Positions 12,485 through 24,703 of a stretch of 64,000 bases of DNA are shown one piece after another (within the stretch, counting starts at the first letter, position 1; each line of letters opens with the position of its first letter). Origin of the DNA: Acanthacorydalis orientalis (taxonomy: Eukaryota > Arthropoda > Insecta > Megaloptera > Corydalidae); contig CM068313.1 of assembly GCA_034766995.1 (NCBI GenBank), positions 7,235,461-7,299,460 on the forward strand, given 5' to 3'. The position numbers were made by a program, and so were the translations under genes. The notes below the pieces were generated by a model. That model searched no databases, was not told where the DNA came from, and saw only the letters and a list, made by a program, of their open reading frames with translations.

Positions 12485-12905
12485 TAGTCTAAAAATGATG
12501 CCATCGTAAGTGAATATCAAATAAACAGCAATAATTCTGATAAAAAATATGTTTGTGATATTAATTCGTTTGTGAATGTGAATTCAGCCACAGTGATAAA
12601 TTATCTTTATTATATTAGTTTGGTAGGAAAATAAATAATTCTATTCTTTTTCGTTCTCGACCATTTAAAACAGCTAGGAAAATCAAAAAAGAGAAAAATG
12701 TATAAGCATTTGAAGGTCATAAACCGCAATTATTTTTCTACCAACCTAAAAAATATATTGGTTTTATATTATTTTTATAAAAGGAAAGAATATGAATCAA
12801 TTTTATTTTTTTCTTACAATCAATAAAATTGGCTAACAAACAATTGTTGAACATTTTGTGGAATTAATTAATCTGTGAAAGCGAATCTAATCGCTGTGAG
12901 AAATT
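12485..12905. repeat. FB-family fragments flanking a mariner MITE
   Basis: Two FB fragments: 12490-12600 with AAAATGATGCCATCGTAAGT and GTGAATTCAGCCACAGTG, and 12838-12905 with TTGTTGAACATTTTG and GTGAAAGCGAATCTAA. The family-1 MITE at 12615-12750 lies between them, so it may have inserted into an older FB copy. Confidence 0.5.
12615..12750 (+). mobile_element. Very short family-1 mariner MITE
   Basis: A 136-bp remnant with both family-1 ends (TTAGTTTGGTAGGAAAATAA and ATTTTTCTACCAACCTAA) and the subterminal GGTCATAAACCGCAATTA block. Essentially all coding sequence is gone. It shows that the family shrank further while keeping both terminal repeats. Confidence 0.75.
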
Positions 12906-13239
12906 GTAATTATATATTTAATGAATAAATATATTATTTATATTTGGTTGGCCTGAAAAATCTTCTTGGAATAATTTGTTATTATTGATTAATACTAATA
13001 AAAGATTATGTACGTTAATTTAATGTAATGAAAATTTTTATAGAAAATGTAGATATATCTGAGATATGGAGGTAGATGGCAAGTTTTTCTGATAAAATAA
13101 TTATATAAAAAAGAATGAAGATTAATATATAAATTTAAATTGAATTCGATTGGAAAAACAGAAAAAGAAACATTTCTTGTCATTTTTAATAAGATACGAT
13201 ATTATTTCACCTTAGAATAATACGTTTTAATTATCTGTA

Positions 13240-13800
13240 CATAATCTGCACCGAACATGAATCCATGTTTCACATCTGCCCGTATAAATAATAAAAAGGT
13301 AAAAATGTATATACACGTAAAATACATAAACCGTGCAAACATTAACTCCGTCATAAAATCGACTTTCGCATAACAGGTAGCCAGTACATTAAACCGAGAA
13401 TATATTAAAGCTTATTTTAAATAAATCCCTCGTAAATTATATGCGGACGCATCCGCGCACACACTCGAAAATTCAACACTTTTTTTCCATCACACGCCCA
13501 TACGTTTTCGGAACGTCGCCACCGTTTCGTTCTTCTTCTCACTTCCCCCGTGTCTTCAACGTCTTGACATCTAAAATTTCGTGTATAAGAAAATCCGGTT
13601 TCTTGTCTATGTGTATGTGTTTTTTTTTCGCCTCTCTCGGTGAAAATAAATTCACGGCGCATGTCATCATAAATTTCCATGCATTTTCTTATGAAATCCA
13701 ACGTGTAACTCGACGCGACACGAGATACATGAAACCTGTAAAAAGACGGTTGTCTGACGCCTAGAGGCAACTGGAGGAGATGTGAAATGTTTCTTCTTAA
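13240..13800. other. CpG-rich island
   Basis: Contains GCGGACGCATCCGCGC, GGAACGTCGCCACCG and ACTCGACGCGACACG. Plus and minus frames cross it, but neither has a recognisable domain and the longest minus frame is extended by a TA array. Confidence 0.5.
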
Positions 13801-13811
13801 CAACAAACGAT

Positions 13812-13835
13812 TTATATATATATATATATATATAT

Positions 13836-13891
<56 letters not shown>
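13812..13891. repeat. (TA)n in two blocks, 80 bp
   Basis: TA blocks split by CACATACA at the 3-prime edge of a CpG island. They supply part of the spurious 170-codon minus frame 13417-13929. Confidence 0.97.
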
Positions 13892-15903
13892 GTACACATA
13901 CACTTGTATGAGAAAAAATATTTACCCACTTATTTCAAGAATTCATAGCAATTGAAGTATGAACAATGTTTCTTTAAAAATAACTTGAAATACTAACTTT
14001 CAGTAAAGAAAGACAAAAAATCTATTTTCCTGTCTATGTAACAATCTTCACTGAATAATATTTTTCATAAAGTTGTCAGTTCAATTCAAAGATCGATAGT
14101 CACATGCTTTTTTTTATTTTAATATAAAACTTGCATACATATTTTTTGAAGAATTTAATAAATTCTCGAAAAAGACGAAAAACAATATATTTTCGTAGAC
14201 TGAATTATATGATTTTCGTTTATATACTTTTAGTATGATGTTATTTCTATTTAAATTATTTTCAGTTTATCAGAATAGACAATCGGTGATTAGATATTTT
14301 CAAAGAGGGAAAATTTGATGTATGAGAATTATTTTGATATTAAAAAAAGAATAATGCAGACGTGGAATAAGGGAAATTATAGGCTTAAAACATAACCATA
14401 AGCCACACAGCTGGTGAAACAACTGATTTATTGAGGACGAAAAATCCTGATCGCGTTATTTCCAGACATAGAGACATTAATTGGTCACTGAGATCCTGCG
14501 ATTTAACACCGTTAGGCTTCTTTCTATGGGATCACGTTAAAGGACAGATATAAGCCAATAATTCTAAAAAAAAATCCGACTTAAAAGATGAAATCCGAAG
14601 AGTAATTGGTAAGATAGAGTCCCAGTGGTGCAGCAATATTGTTGAAAATTTTAACAAAAGAATGGTTACTTGTAAAGAAAGCAGCGGCGCTGACACATTA
14701 TATTATTTTTTATTTATAACTGGCATACCTCCAACTATAATTTATAATAAAAAAAATTAAAATTTCAGCACAAATTTCGTTTTTTTATTTCAAATTTAAC
14801 AAAATGCGTCCTTATTGGAAAACCCAGCACTGATAAAAAAGGAACATTTATAAATTTGTTAAAAATAAATGATACTTTCATTAGAATGAAAACTGACAAT
14901 ACACAACAAATTGTTCTGGTGGTGTTAGTTTTACTGAATTACTCTAGTATTTATTTCCTGCTTCTAGTTTCGGTTGTTTAGATATTGTTAAGTAGCTTAT
15001 AAATAAACGGCAAGTAAATTCATTGCGCTTAGCTGTTAGTTACATTTCGTGAATTTATTAACAAACTGTCTGTCGATGACTCAACAGCCAAAGCTGGTAG
15101 TTGTAGATAAAAACTCCAGTGATTTGCCAAAATAATATGCTAATGATATAATAAATATAAAAAACTGTAATATAGTAAAATAATTAAAAAAATGCTTATA
15201 GAATTACACAAATTAACTCTTTTTTCATCTTACAAACCGCAATAAATTCTTGCCAAAAATATTCAATAATTCATTAATGAACATGTTTGAATGTCGCTTA
15301 GTGGTCGAATTAAGGAGTGATTCGAACGCAAGTACGTAAACTGGATGTGTTTTTTTAATTACATGCCATTCTATTCAGATTATTAAAGTAGAGAAATCTC
15401 TTGTGCTTTGTGGAGGGAAAAAAGAATTCATAGTAAAAGTGAATCAGTGTACTGTATTGTTATTCATAAAGATTTATAAAAAATAATCAAAGATAAAAAG
15501 AAGCACTTACAGTAGTCTACCGCTGTCAGATAGATACACGCTTTTACTCTCTCAGATATAATAAACTAAATATTTTATTACATAAAAAATATTTTATAAA
15601 TATATACATACCATTCTTAATGTTCAAGAGAAAAAATCAACAGAACTTACCTGAAAAACAAGAGAAAAATATTAGCATTGATAAAATACAATTAACAAGA
15701 ATATATCAATAAAATAATATACAATATCAGTTATGTATCTAATATTATAGTAATTAAAACAGATAAAATCACAGATATTTAAATTACAATGAACTTGTCA
15801 GAATAGCAAATAGGTTTAAACATTAAAGTATGTATTAAACAAATATTAAAATTTATTTTAATAAATTTCGTATTACTTATATTCCAATAAATTTTAGAGA
15901 TTA

Positions 15904-15935
<32 letters not shown>

Positions 15936-16149
15936 TCAATATAAACTTTTACATATTTACTGAATAAGTCAATTTATAATATAATATTTGTATCCGTGTA
16001 AAACCAAATGTAATAAAATGAAGATTTGTGAAGAGTTAATAATGTGAATAAATTTTGTTCCATATAGAATAATTTTTATACGTTTATGTGAGCGTATAAA
16101 ATCTGGAACCAATTTCAGTAATGTGAATATTGAACATATATAAATATAC
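13892..16149. other. AT-rich sequence around the transposase relic at 14340
   Basis: Outside 14340-14826 no feature is recognised apart from a 30-bp TA array at 15905-15934. Confidence 0.55.
14340..14826 (+). pseudogene. IS630/mariner-type transposase relic, C-terminal end
   Basis: A frame starting near 14404 gives RVISRHRDINWSLRSCDLTP followed by LGFFLWDHVKGQI, a stop, then a KSDLKDEIRRVIGKIE segment and a Cys/Ser-rich tail ending near 14759. This is the last catalytic block and C-terminus of an insect transposase of the Tc1/mariner superfamily; the RS-D-L-P--FFLW pattern is diagnostic. The acidic residue expected before FFLW is Gly, so the site is lost. A likely terminal repeat (GGTTTTCCAATAAGGACGC on the minus strand) closes the element near 14823. 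The N-terminal two thirds are absent. It is not close to families 1 or 2. Confidence 0.7.
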
Positions 16150-16189
16150 TTCTCTCTCTCCCTCTCTCTCTCTCTCTATATATATATAA
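16150..16189. repeat. (CT)n(TA)n
   Basis: Compound array upstream of the CpG island at 16300-16640. Confidence 0.97.
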
Positions 16190-16299
16190 TAAGATATTGT
16201 AAGTAATCTTGAAAGATGAAATATTCACTCGATTATATAATTTCATTTGTATTCAGTTTTTCATAACAGTACAAAAAAGGAGTTGTACACTTTTTCAAG

Positions 16300-16640
16300 C
16301 ATTTTCTAACGCGACAACAACGGAACAACGAAAAAAAAGAAAATAATAAAAAAATACGCGCCGTAACATCTTCTAACCGATTTTTTTATCCGCGTTTGCA
16401 ACAATGTGCTCTTGATGAAGCGCGCCCTTCAAGATGAATATATTTAAATACAATAAGCTCAATTTTACGTCAATGTCAATATATGTTACTCAGGATACGC
16501 GACTGAGAGAAAGCCTCGTCGCGCAACGAAAGACGCGAAGACGACGTATGTGTAATAAAAGGCTGAAAATATACGGGTATCGGAGATTTCAATTTATTAC
16601 AATGTATGGGATAGAGTGTCGTGCGTTGTAAACGTGTGCT
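16300..16640. other. CpG-rich island
   Basis: Contains TACGCGCCG, GAAGCGCGCCC and GACGCGAAGACGACG. A 65-codon plus frame from an ATG at 16434 is Arg/Tyr-rich with no known domain. Confidence 0.45.
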
Positions 16641-16886
16641 GTAAGACAGTTTAATAATGTGATGTTATGTATTTTTTTTTTTTTTTTTGGTGCTGGTTCG
16701 AATATTGTACGTTGCTATGCGAACATTTCGGAGAATTTTGGATGTCTACTCATTTTTAGTGGATTTATATGTGCGTGAATGAGATATATCTTTCATTTTT
16801 CCAAGTAAAATACTTGTGTGTATGTATTTTTTAAAGAGTACACTGTTTATATTCTTTCATAAAACATTACTGATGACATGTTAGTG

Positions 16887-16888
<2 letters not shown>

Positions 16889-16939
<51 letters not shown>
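16889..16939. repeat. (TA)n, 51 bp
   Basis: Directly abuts the truncated 5-prime side of the mariner pseudogene at 16940. Confidence 0.97.
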
Positions 16940-16942
<3 letters not shown>

Positions 16943-17760
16943 GGTATCGGAAAGTTTTTTGGTTAGATGATACAGTATTGTTGAAGGAAATCAAAGCAAA
17001 TCCAGAATTGACAATTCAAGAATTTTATAATAGACTGGCGCCCCATGTCAACAGTACTAGAACATATGAAAAAAATTGGAAAGGTCTGGAGGGAAGGTGT
17101 TTGAGTAGCTCACAATCTTAGTGAAGTAAACAAAATGGTTCGGATAAACCCGTGTATATCACTCAAGATAAGAGACTCCGCTGAACCTTTTTTAAAACGT
17201 ATTGTCGCAGGTGATGAAAAATGGATCCTTTATGATAAAATAAAACGTAATAAAGAATGGTTGTTCCAAATCAGAAAAATAAACTATCTCCTAATTCAGG
17301 ATTGACCATTCGAAAGATATTTCTCTATGTTTGGTGGGATTATAAAGGAATCATTTATTATGAGAGGTTAAACTTGGGGGAAACTGTTATCCTGATTTCA
17401 GTTGTGAACAACTGGATCGCTTGAATCAGAATCTAATCAGAAACTGTAAATAGAGGTGGGGTTATTCTTCGACACGACAACGCATGACCGCATGCAGCTA
17501 AAAAGATACGTGAAAAAATTTGTGATCTTGGTTGGGATGGGGGTTCTACCGCACCCTCCCTACACACCAGACATTGCACCTTCTGGCTACTAACTATTTT
17601 CGTCACTGGAACATTTTTTCTAAGAAATAAGACACATACAGATGTGAACTATATAAAAATGACCTTTAAATAATTTTTTTCTAAACAGCACAAGAAATTT
17701 TATAAAACAGGAATATTTTCTTTTCATGATAGATGGCAGAGTGTGATAGAAGTATTGAAT
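16940..17760 (+). pseudogene. Mariner DD34D transposase pseudogene
   Basis: Broken frames cover the second helix-turn-helix (LLKEIKANPELTIQEF), the linker (SEVNKMVRINPCISLKIRDS), the first catalytic block GDEKWILYD with its Asp at 17213-17215, the WWDYKGIIYYE strand, the second block HDNA, then a TGA in place of the expected Arg codon at 17485-17487 followed by PHA, and the third block PDIAPSGY. In the third block the catalytic Asp is Gly (GGC). Several frameshifts separate these pieces. The first helix-turn-helix is missing: the element begins abruptly at the right edge of a 51-bp TA array, which may have replaced its 5-prime end. Style is closest to the SETMAR/cecropia type of mariner. Confidence 0.85.
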
Positions 17761-18699
17761 TAAATGTATTTTCAGAATTTATAAAAATATTTTGTTCAAT
17801 TTGTTGTTATCTGCAATTCGTTACTCATACGATTCATATCTGGTAGAAACAATAGGTGTATGGGAATAGTTAGTGTAATTTGCAAAAAATATGCCTATAT
17901 TTTCAAAAAAGATGTTTCTTGTGCACCCAATTTCATTAGAAAATATTTTTTTAAAAACCGAAATGTTGAGTTCTTCCTTTGACAACTTCCAAGTATATTT
18001 TTTTTATTTTACTACCAGAGAAAAAAAAATTCTCTTCAAATATTTCCATGAAAAGCATTGAATTAAAAGATCACTTTACCCTGTATTTATTTCAACGACA
18101 TTTTAATATGAAATATTAATCAAAAATATTTGAATATACACTGAAAATACAATACATTCTGCTTTCTTTTATGAAAACCGACAAGTATAAAATTATTTCA
18201 CAGATTCCAAAAAAATTAATATCAACAACTCATGTATATATATATATATAAATATGAATAAAAATATATAAACTTTTATAATTAAAATTTTATATACTAG
18301 AAAATTTAATTAAAACCATCTACTGTTAAACAGTACATACTGTTTTATTTACACAAATATATATTTAAAATATTATACGAACAAAAAAATACCGTTTCAT
18401 TATTCGCAGGAATGAAGCTTTAATTAAAAAAAATCGAAGTAAATAAAATACGTTGCATATTTATAGTAAGTATTTAGTTGTGATGAACGATGGTTTTTCC
18501 CGTACACGGATCGATCTGTCATTATTATATATAAAGAAAGAAATACATTCTAGGAAGCTTTATAAACAAATTAACAAACCAGGAAATTAAAATGTGTCCC
18601 ACGGGAGACCGCATCAAAAGTCCAACTAGTACAGTAGATGAATCTTCCCTTTTATCAAGTTGGATGTATACCGGTAGGCAGTTTCCTTCCGTTATTCTA
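17761..18699. other. AT-rich sequence between two mariners
   Basis: No feature recognised. The minus frame 18525-18824 runs from the mariner end into this flank and is not a gene. Confidence 0.55.
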
Positions 18700-19575
18700 C
18701 GAGGGTAGTTTGAAGAGTAACTTGGTTCGATATTAAAAGCAACAGCTTTTGTTTCAAAGTATACTTTATTTTTCGACATAATCTCCTCGAGCTCAAAATA
18801 GCCGTCTTTCGTCATTAGACCCAAATCGCTTTCCTGACAGGAAAATTTTAAGTTTGGGGAATAGATAGAAGTCCGAAGAAGACAAATCAGGCGAAACCAA
18901 TGAACACGGAAGAATTTAAAATTTTAATTTGGTCAATTTTTGTTGAGAAAAATGCTTCAATAAGCTGGTGCATTGTTATAGTGAAACAACACGCTTTTTT
19001 TTTCTTGGTTATTCCGGAATATTTTTCCACGAATGCTGTTTTCATCTTCTCCAAAAGTGTTGCATAGTATTGGAAAATAACTGTTTTTTTCCTTCTGAAG
19101 ATAGTCAATCTGGAGAATTCCTTTCGAATCGCAGAAAACTGACACCTATCGCCTTTCTAGCCGAGTGACTGTCTTTACCTTCTTCAGAACCGTTTCGCCG
19201 CGTTCAGTCCATTGTTTTGAGTGTGTTTTCGATTCTGGCGTATAATGGTGAATCCATGTTCCATTCATGGTAACAAAACAATGAATTTTTCTTAAACAGT
19301 TCCAAGAAGTCGGCTGATGTTCAAAATATTCTCTCATGGAATTCCTTCTCTTCTTCCTCTCAAAAAAAAGAACTGAATACACCTCAAATTTCAATTTTAT
19401 CCATTTTGCACTTACGAAACGCTTGTATTGAAACAACTGTCAAGTAAGAAATGTCGAATTGAGTTGCAACTTCACATGCGTTATTAAAAGTAATAGAACT
19501 ATGTGAAAACATATACAGCTGTCCCCTTCTCCCATTGTGAGTACACGAACTAAGTTACTCTTCAAATCGCCCTTG
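18700..19575 (-). pseudogene. Mariner with both terminal repeats and mutated catalytic residues
   Basis: An 876-bp element. The left end is CGAGGGTAGTTTGAAGAGTA, and the right end reverse-complements to CAAGGGCGATTTGAAGAGTA. Each is flanked by TA, as mariner insertion requires. On the minus strand a 96-codon frame (19436-19146) carries the end of the linker and the first catalytic block, FVTMNGTWIHHYTPESK, where the usual D-E is N-G. The second block is VLFHYNNAP, with Asn for Asp. The third is SSDFYLFPKLK, with Asp kept. A deletion then joins FGSNDE nearly directly to the terminal GDYVEK and stop at 18766-18768. The N-terminal DNA-binding domain is also gone. Confidence 0.88.
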
Positions 19576-19715
19576 TATTACAAAATACGTTTTTACTGTG
19601 TTTGTGGCTATATATTTTTTCATTCCGTTATGAAAAATAACTACAGAATATTTTTGTACGATTTTTTTCTTTTTTAGGCAATAATTGTTTATTGATTCTA
19701 ACTTTTTATATTTTG

Positions 19716-19718
<3 letters not shown>

Positions 19719-19760
<42 letters not shown>
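19719..19760. repeat. (TA)n, 42 bp
   Basis: Uninterrupted TA array. Confidence 0.97.
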
Positions 19761-19764
<4 letters not shown>

Positions 19765-20567
19765 CAAAAAAAGAAAAATTATAAAAAATATGCTTAAATA
19801 ATGTTCATTTAAAGGAAATTCATTCACTTATTTTTAACTTTGCTGTGTATCTAACAAAAAACATAAATAACAATAATAATTACGGATGTATTTGCTTAAC
19901 ATAGAAAATTCGGTGATAAGAGATCCAGTATTGAATAAAAAAATATTTTATTCTTCACGACTGCATTTTCAGTTTTCACACACAAGAAAGAATAAAATTA
20001 TTAATATTAAAAAATGAAAATGCATTGGTTTAAGTGCATCGAGCTAAAAGAAGATTACCTTGAAACATAAAAAAGAATTTGCTCAAAAAAATTGTGTTTT
20101 ATTGTCGAATAGGAGTAGGTACTTATCACTGTACTCCCATATATTAAATTTTTCTGTAACTGAATGTTCTAAGGATGAAGGCATTGTTATTGACATGTAT
20201 GTAAGCAATAATAAAAAATATCAATTATTGTACATCTCTGAATCATATTAGAAAATGTAGATATATGATACATAGATAAAATACAGATATATGATTATTT
20301 AATAATTGAAACAAAACAATTTACTGAAAAATGGGTGTATGATTTTTTTTTCATCTGAGTCAAAATAAAGAGATACTATTTTCTGAATCAGTTTCAGAAA
20401 ATTACGGTTATATAATAAATAACAAAAATATATAAAGAAATATTTCGTAGTACAAAGAATATTTTTTATTAAAACATAAAGCTGGATGACTAGGCTTTTT
20501 GTCTGGAATAGATATTATTTATTATAAAAATTGATGTGTATGAAATTCTAAGGATGGAATCTTGACC

Positions 20568-20572
<5 letters not shown>

Positions 20573-20642
<70 letters not shown>

Positions 20643-20648
20643 CATATG
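20573..20648. repeat. (TA)n split by TGTACATG, 76 bp
   Basis: Two TA blocks around the palindrome TGTACATG, so the whole array is self-complementary. It borders the CpG island 20690-21110. Confidence 0.97.
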
Positions 20649-20689
20649 CGGGTGTGTTTGTATAAAATGTGTGGATCTTTATAATTCTG

Positions 20690-21110
20690 TCGGTCGTATA
20701 TGCCATAATGATTTTATCTCATCCGGTTTATATGTGTGTCAACAACGTATGAAATGTGGATGTTCCTTTCGAAACTTTATAACGCGTTGAAACACAAAAC
20801 GTGGAAAACGTTCGAAACGATGAAATATGGAAAGCGGTCGTTTTCATTATGTTGTTTGAGGCCCGACGTTGATGCTCGCTCCGGCAACACGGCTCGAATT
20901 TTCCGCATATGACGGCGGGCTTGTTTTTATTATAATCCTTTTTTTATGTTTACGTGGATGCCGTGCGTACATATATTTTATGTAGATATGTTTATTTATG
21001 TTTATAAATGTGTATGCGATTCAACAAGTGGTCAAACGGCGACATTACAGATTTATGTGTATTGTTTGTTGGTCGTGATTTCCAACAGATTTTTTCCCGA
21101 CGTTTGTATT
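20690..21110. other. CpG-rich island
   Basis: Contains AACGCGTTGAAAC, GCCCGACGTTGATGC and ATGACGGCGGGC, between a TA array and the tandem duplication at 21189. No convincing frame. Confidence 0.45.
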
Positions 21111-21188
21111 TAATTTGCAGAAAGAACAATATAAATAGAGACTTTTTTCCACAATTGTACGCTGTGAATTGTTTCAGATCTGCTAACA

Positions 21189-21324
21189 AAAAATATTTTT
21201 GGATGTGTGTTAAACTGGTATGTTTTTATTAAAGTGTTTTTTTTTTGAAAAGGGTTTTTAACAACAGTGGTTTATTTACTTTTTATTTTCAAAGTTCTAG
21301 TAGTCTATTGTTATTTTTTATATT

Positions 21325-21363
<39 letters not shown>

Positions 21364-21733
21364 TATTAAAAAACAGCAATCATTTTATTTTAATATTTTC
21401 TGGTTATCAGACCTTTATACTTTTTTAAATATAAAAACTTCACTGCGCTTCATGTATATTTAAAATCAGATTTTATTTTACAATTAAACTTCTGTTATAA
21501 ATATAAAAAAAAGTTTATATCAATATTCGAGCCACAACAGATTTATATTCAGATTTTTTTAATATCGATGAAAGTGGAAGTATAGTGAAAAATATTTATG
21601 ATGTATGTTAAACTAGTTTGTTTTTATTAAGGTATTTTTTCTTTGAAAAAGGTTTTTAACAACAACGGTTTATTTACTTTTCATTTTCAAAGTTCTGTTT
21701 GCTGTTAATTTTTGTATCAACAATATGTGTATG

Positions 21734-21767
<34 letters not shown>

Positions 21768-22000
21768 ATTATTAAAAAACAGCAACCATTTTATTTTAAT
21801 ATTCTTTGGTTTATCAGACCTTTATACTTTTTCAAATATAAAAACTTTACTGCGCTTCATATATATTTAAAATCAGATTTTATTTTACAATTAAACTTCT
21901 GTTATAAATATAAAAAAAGTTTAAATAAATATTCGAACTACAACAGATTTATATTCGGATTTTCTTAATACCAACGAAAGTCCAAACACTTTAAAAAATA
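21189..22000 (+). repeat. Tandem duplication of a 400-bp unit
   Basis: Unit 1 (about 21189-21588) and unit 2 (about 21589-22000) match throughout. GTTAAACTGGT at 21208 pairs with GTTAAACTAGT at 21609, and ATTAAAAAACAGCAA pairs with the same block near 21770. Each unit contains a TA array in the same place (31 and about 35 bp) and a CACTGCGCTTCAT or TACTGCGCTTCAT block. Divergence is about 10 percent by eye. Short frames within it are not genes. Confidence 0.9.
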
Positions 22001-22323
22001 TATTTTGTAGTTTTTTTTAATAAAAATCGTTTTTAATTATTGGTACTATTAAATTTATGAACACATTTATTCGAAAACTTTATAAATTTCCCTTTTCTTA
22101 AGAGAAGACTTTGATATAAACACGTATTGACAGGTTTTTTATCCAAGCGATTTAAGAAACTTATGAAATTCGACATCCGTTAAACGTTTGAGACAATCGC
22201 TTTATAATAAAAGATGACATAAGCCGAAAGGACAGTTTTGAACTCAACGTATCTGCGAATAGTCCGTTATGCTAACTGTTCTCTTGTGACAGTTTCTATA
22301 TTTAAATTTAAACACAACTAATT

Positions 22324-22324
22324 T

Positions 22325-22407
<83 letters not shown>
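22324..22407. repeat. (CA)n(TA)n, 84 bp
   Basis: Compound array that abuts MITE M copy 3 on its left. Confidence 0.97.
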
Positions 22408-22613
22408 GGAGATTCAACTTAGGCTTCCAAATTAAAGTATTAAAAAAAACTCAAAAATTAAAAAAAAAACATTTTATCCTCCATTTATTATTTTAGTTCA
22501 ATTGTATTTTAGTATTGAATTAAACTAAAATACTAAATAAAAAATATCATGACTTTCCTTAACCTCTGCACCCACTTTTAATACTCCTATGTGGAAGTCT
22601 AAATTGAATTACA
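22408..22613 (+). mobile_element. MITE M, copy 3, inside TA arrays
   Basis: 206 bp beginning GGAGATTCAACTTAGGCTTC and ending GTCTAAATTGAATTACA. The left edge directly abuts a long CA/TA array and the right is followed by a second CA/TA array at 22611-22696, so the element appears inserted into one microsatellite that was split in two. Both the outer and central palindromes are intact. Confidence 0.88.
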
Positions 22614-22631
22614 CACATACACACATTTATA

Positions 22632-22696
<65 letters not shown>
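22611..22696. repeat. (CA)n(TA)n, 86 bp
   Basis: Compound array on the right of MITE M copy 3, in the same CA-then-TA order as the left array. Confidence 0.97.
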
Positions 22697-22698
<2 letters not shown>

Positions 22699-23500
22699 TT
22701 TAAGACTTGTGTAAAACATGTAAAAACATGTGTAACGGACCAAATTAAATCTTTATAAATATTATTTATCCAAGTACATTATAAATTGTTTTACATTATT
22801 TTTTTTGTATTAAAATATTCAATAATTTCTTACTTGGTGCAAGAAAAAATGTAATGCTATTTTTAAGATTATTGGTAAATTTATTTAAAGCCATTTTTTT
22901 AAATATGATTTTTTTAAAGTAAAATTTAATGATAGTATAATTATCTGAAGCTGGCCTTATCTGAGTTAATTATATGCAAATACAAAAAAGCTTTAAAATA
23001 TAGTTTTTAGCATACATATTTACTTTCATAAATGAATGTTCCATTTCCTATAAACCACAAATATTTTTGTCTGACTTTAATGTAATATATAAATATTATT
23101 CATTTATTTTTTTGATAAGTCTATGCGCGTTTAACCTTTTTAGCTAAAAATACTCTCCTAATAAAAGATTATTTCCAAGATAATATCATATTCTAACCCA
23201 AAACAAAATTATAGTTTTGGTACTACGATTAAATTCACTTACATAAATGAATTAACAACACTGTTTTTTCTTTTCAAAATTGTCAACAGTTTTTAAACAT
23301 TTTCATAAATAAAATCTGGTATATGGGGAGTAATATATTTGTGAACATTTTTAGTCTCGTTTTTTAATTACTGAACTATGATTATTAATTATTATATGTT
23401 TAATTAAAATATAAAGTATGTATTATTCCTTTATCTAACATATATGTCTTCACCTTTATGAAGGCCATACATTTCAACAAAAATCTTTTAGATTCCGCTC
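22697..23500. other. AT-rich sequence, nothing recognised
   Basis: Unique sequence without frame or repeat. Confidence 0.6.
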
Positions 23501-23920
23501 ACGCAATCAAAATTTCTTTTCAAATCTGACAATAACTCAAATCGGCATAAGTGTATTCACGTGTTGGCCGTCGTCCATCAATAAAATACAACTGAAACTC
23601 TTTTGAAAATTTCCATAATATATTATGGGAGTTGACATGAATCGTAACAATAGTAACACACAGTGACCGTATGGTGAAATGGTATTATATTGTTAAAGCG
23701 ACAAGTCAACTTTAACACCGAACCCATACACAAAAGTCACCCGACGTGGCTAGAAAACGTCATTTGCAACGGATGGCGGTTTTTCGTTCACGACGTTTTT
23801 CTATTCCGTGCACTGACGATTTCTACAGTTGCAGACAGTTAATATTAGCAAGATAGGTGATGTAAGCAATATTGCTCGAGTGTGCTATTTGCTGACAGCA
23901 AACACACCGTACAGATATGA
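23500..23920. other. CpG-containing unique stretch
   Basis: Contains GTTGGCCGTCGTCC, ACCCGACGTGGC and TTCACGACG. No domain-bearing frame. Confidence 0.4.
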
Positions 23921-24023
23921 ATTTTGTCTGAAAATTGGTCTCTTGCGATTTTCTATTTCATTTGTGTAAAGTTGCTTTTCCTATCATTTCATGAATATAC
24001 AGCTACTTATTTACACAAACATA

Positions 24024-24027
24024 CACA

Positions 24028-24092
<65 letters not shown>
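24024..24092. repeat. (CA)n(TA)n
   Basis: Compound array ending at the family-1 mariner at 24093. A 30-bp TA array at 24671-24700 lies at the other end of that mariner. Confidence 0.97.
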
Positions 24093-24093
<1 letters not shown>

Positions 24094-24668
24094 TAGATTG
24101 GTAGAAATATAAATGCGGTTTATGACCTTAAAATTCATATATATATTTTTTAATTTAAGTGGTCTTAAATGGCCCAGAACTGTTGGATGATTAATTTTCA
24201 TGCAAGACTAATTTTTGACCAAACTTTTGTGCATGCTCTCAAATTGTTGTGCATGGTTCTGATTCAACTAACGCCCTCAATTAGTCTTTATGAACTGAAG
24301 AACGTGATCTTCTTCATCTTTAAGGCTCTCATCCCTAGAAGAAAATTTTTGGAACCACCATTGTACCGTACGTCACTTAATAGTGTCCACACAAAAGCAT
24401 CATTTTGTTTAAAAGCAGTTTCTGTTGCTTTACCAACCGTTTTGAACTCATATAAAAAATTACTCTTATTTGATTCTTTTCCATCTTTACTTCAATAGCC
24501 CAGTTTCAAGCAAAATTAATAATATAACCAAAGTCGATGTTACCAAAATACAGAAAGAAAAATGCAATTTAAAATGATATTAACATGAATACGATGAAAT
24601 GACATTTTTAATGAAAAAACTTAAAGTTAGTACTCATAAAATAAAAACCTCAATTATTTCCCTACCAA

Positions 24669-24670
<2 letters not shown>
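24093..24670 (-). mobile_element. Family-1 internally deleted mariner, copy c
   Basis: Minus-strand copy whose 5-prime end is at 24670 (GGTTGGTAGGGAAATAATTG) and 3-prime end at 24093 (GCGGTTTATG block and CCAATCTAA). It retains the two DNA-binding helices and the DESLKDEEDH-like linker, then the same jump to the 3-prime end as copies a and b. The plus-strand frame at 24169-24498 is antisense of this copy. TA arrays lie directly against both ends, so it probably inserted into a TA tract. Confidence 0.82.

Positions 24671-24703
<33 letters not shown>

Noticed and set aside
13417..13929. 170-codon minus frame, longest in the window
   Set aside because: Its N-terminal part is a TA array and the rest crosses a CpG island without a recognisable domain; an overlapping plus frame of 107 codons shows CpG islands simply lack stop codons.
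16434..16631. 65-codon Arg-rich frame
   Set aside because: No domain, no splice support, CpG-island composition explains the open frame.
18968..19168. 66-codon plus frame
   Set aside because: Antisense of the mariner at 18700-19575.
24169..24498. 109-codon plus frame
   Set aside because: Antisense of the family-1 mariner on the minus strand.
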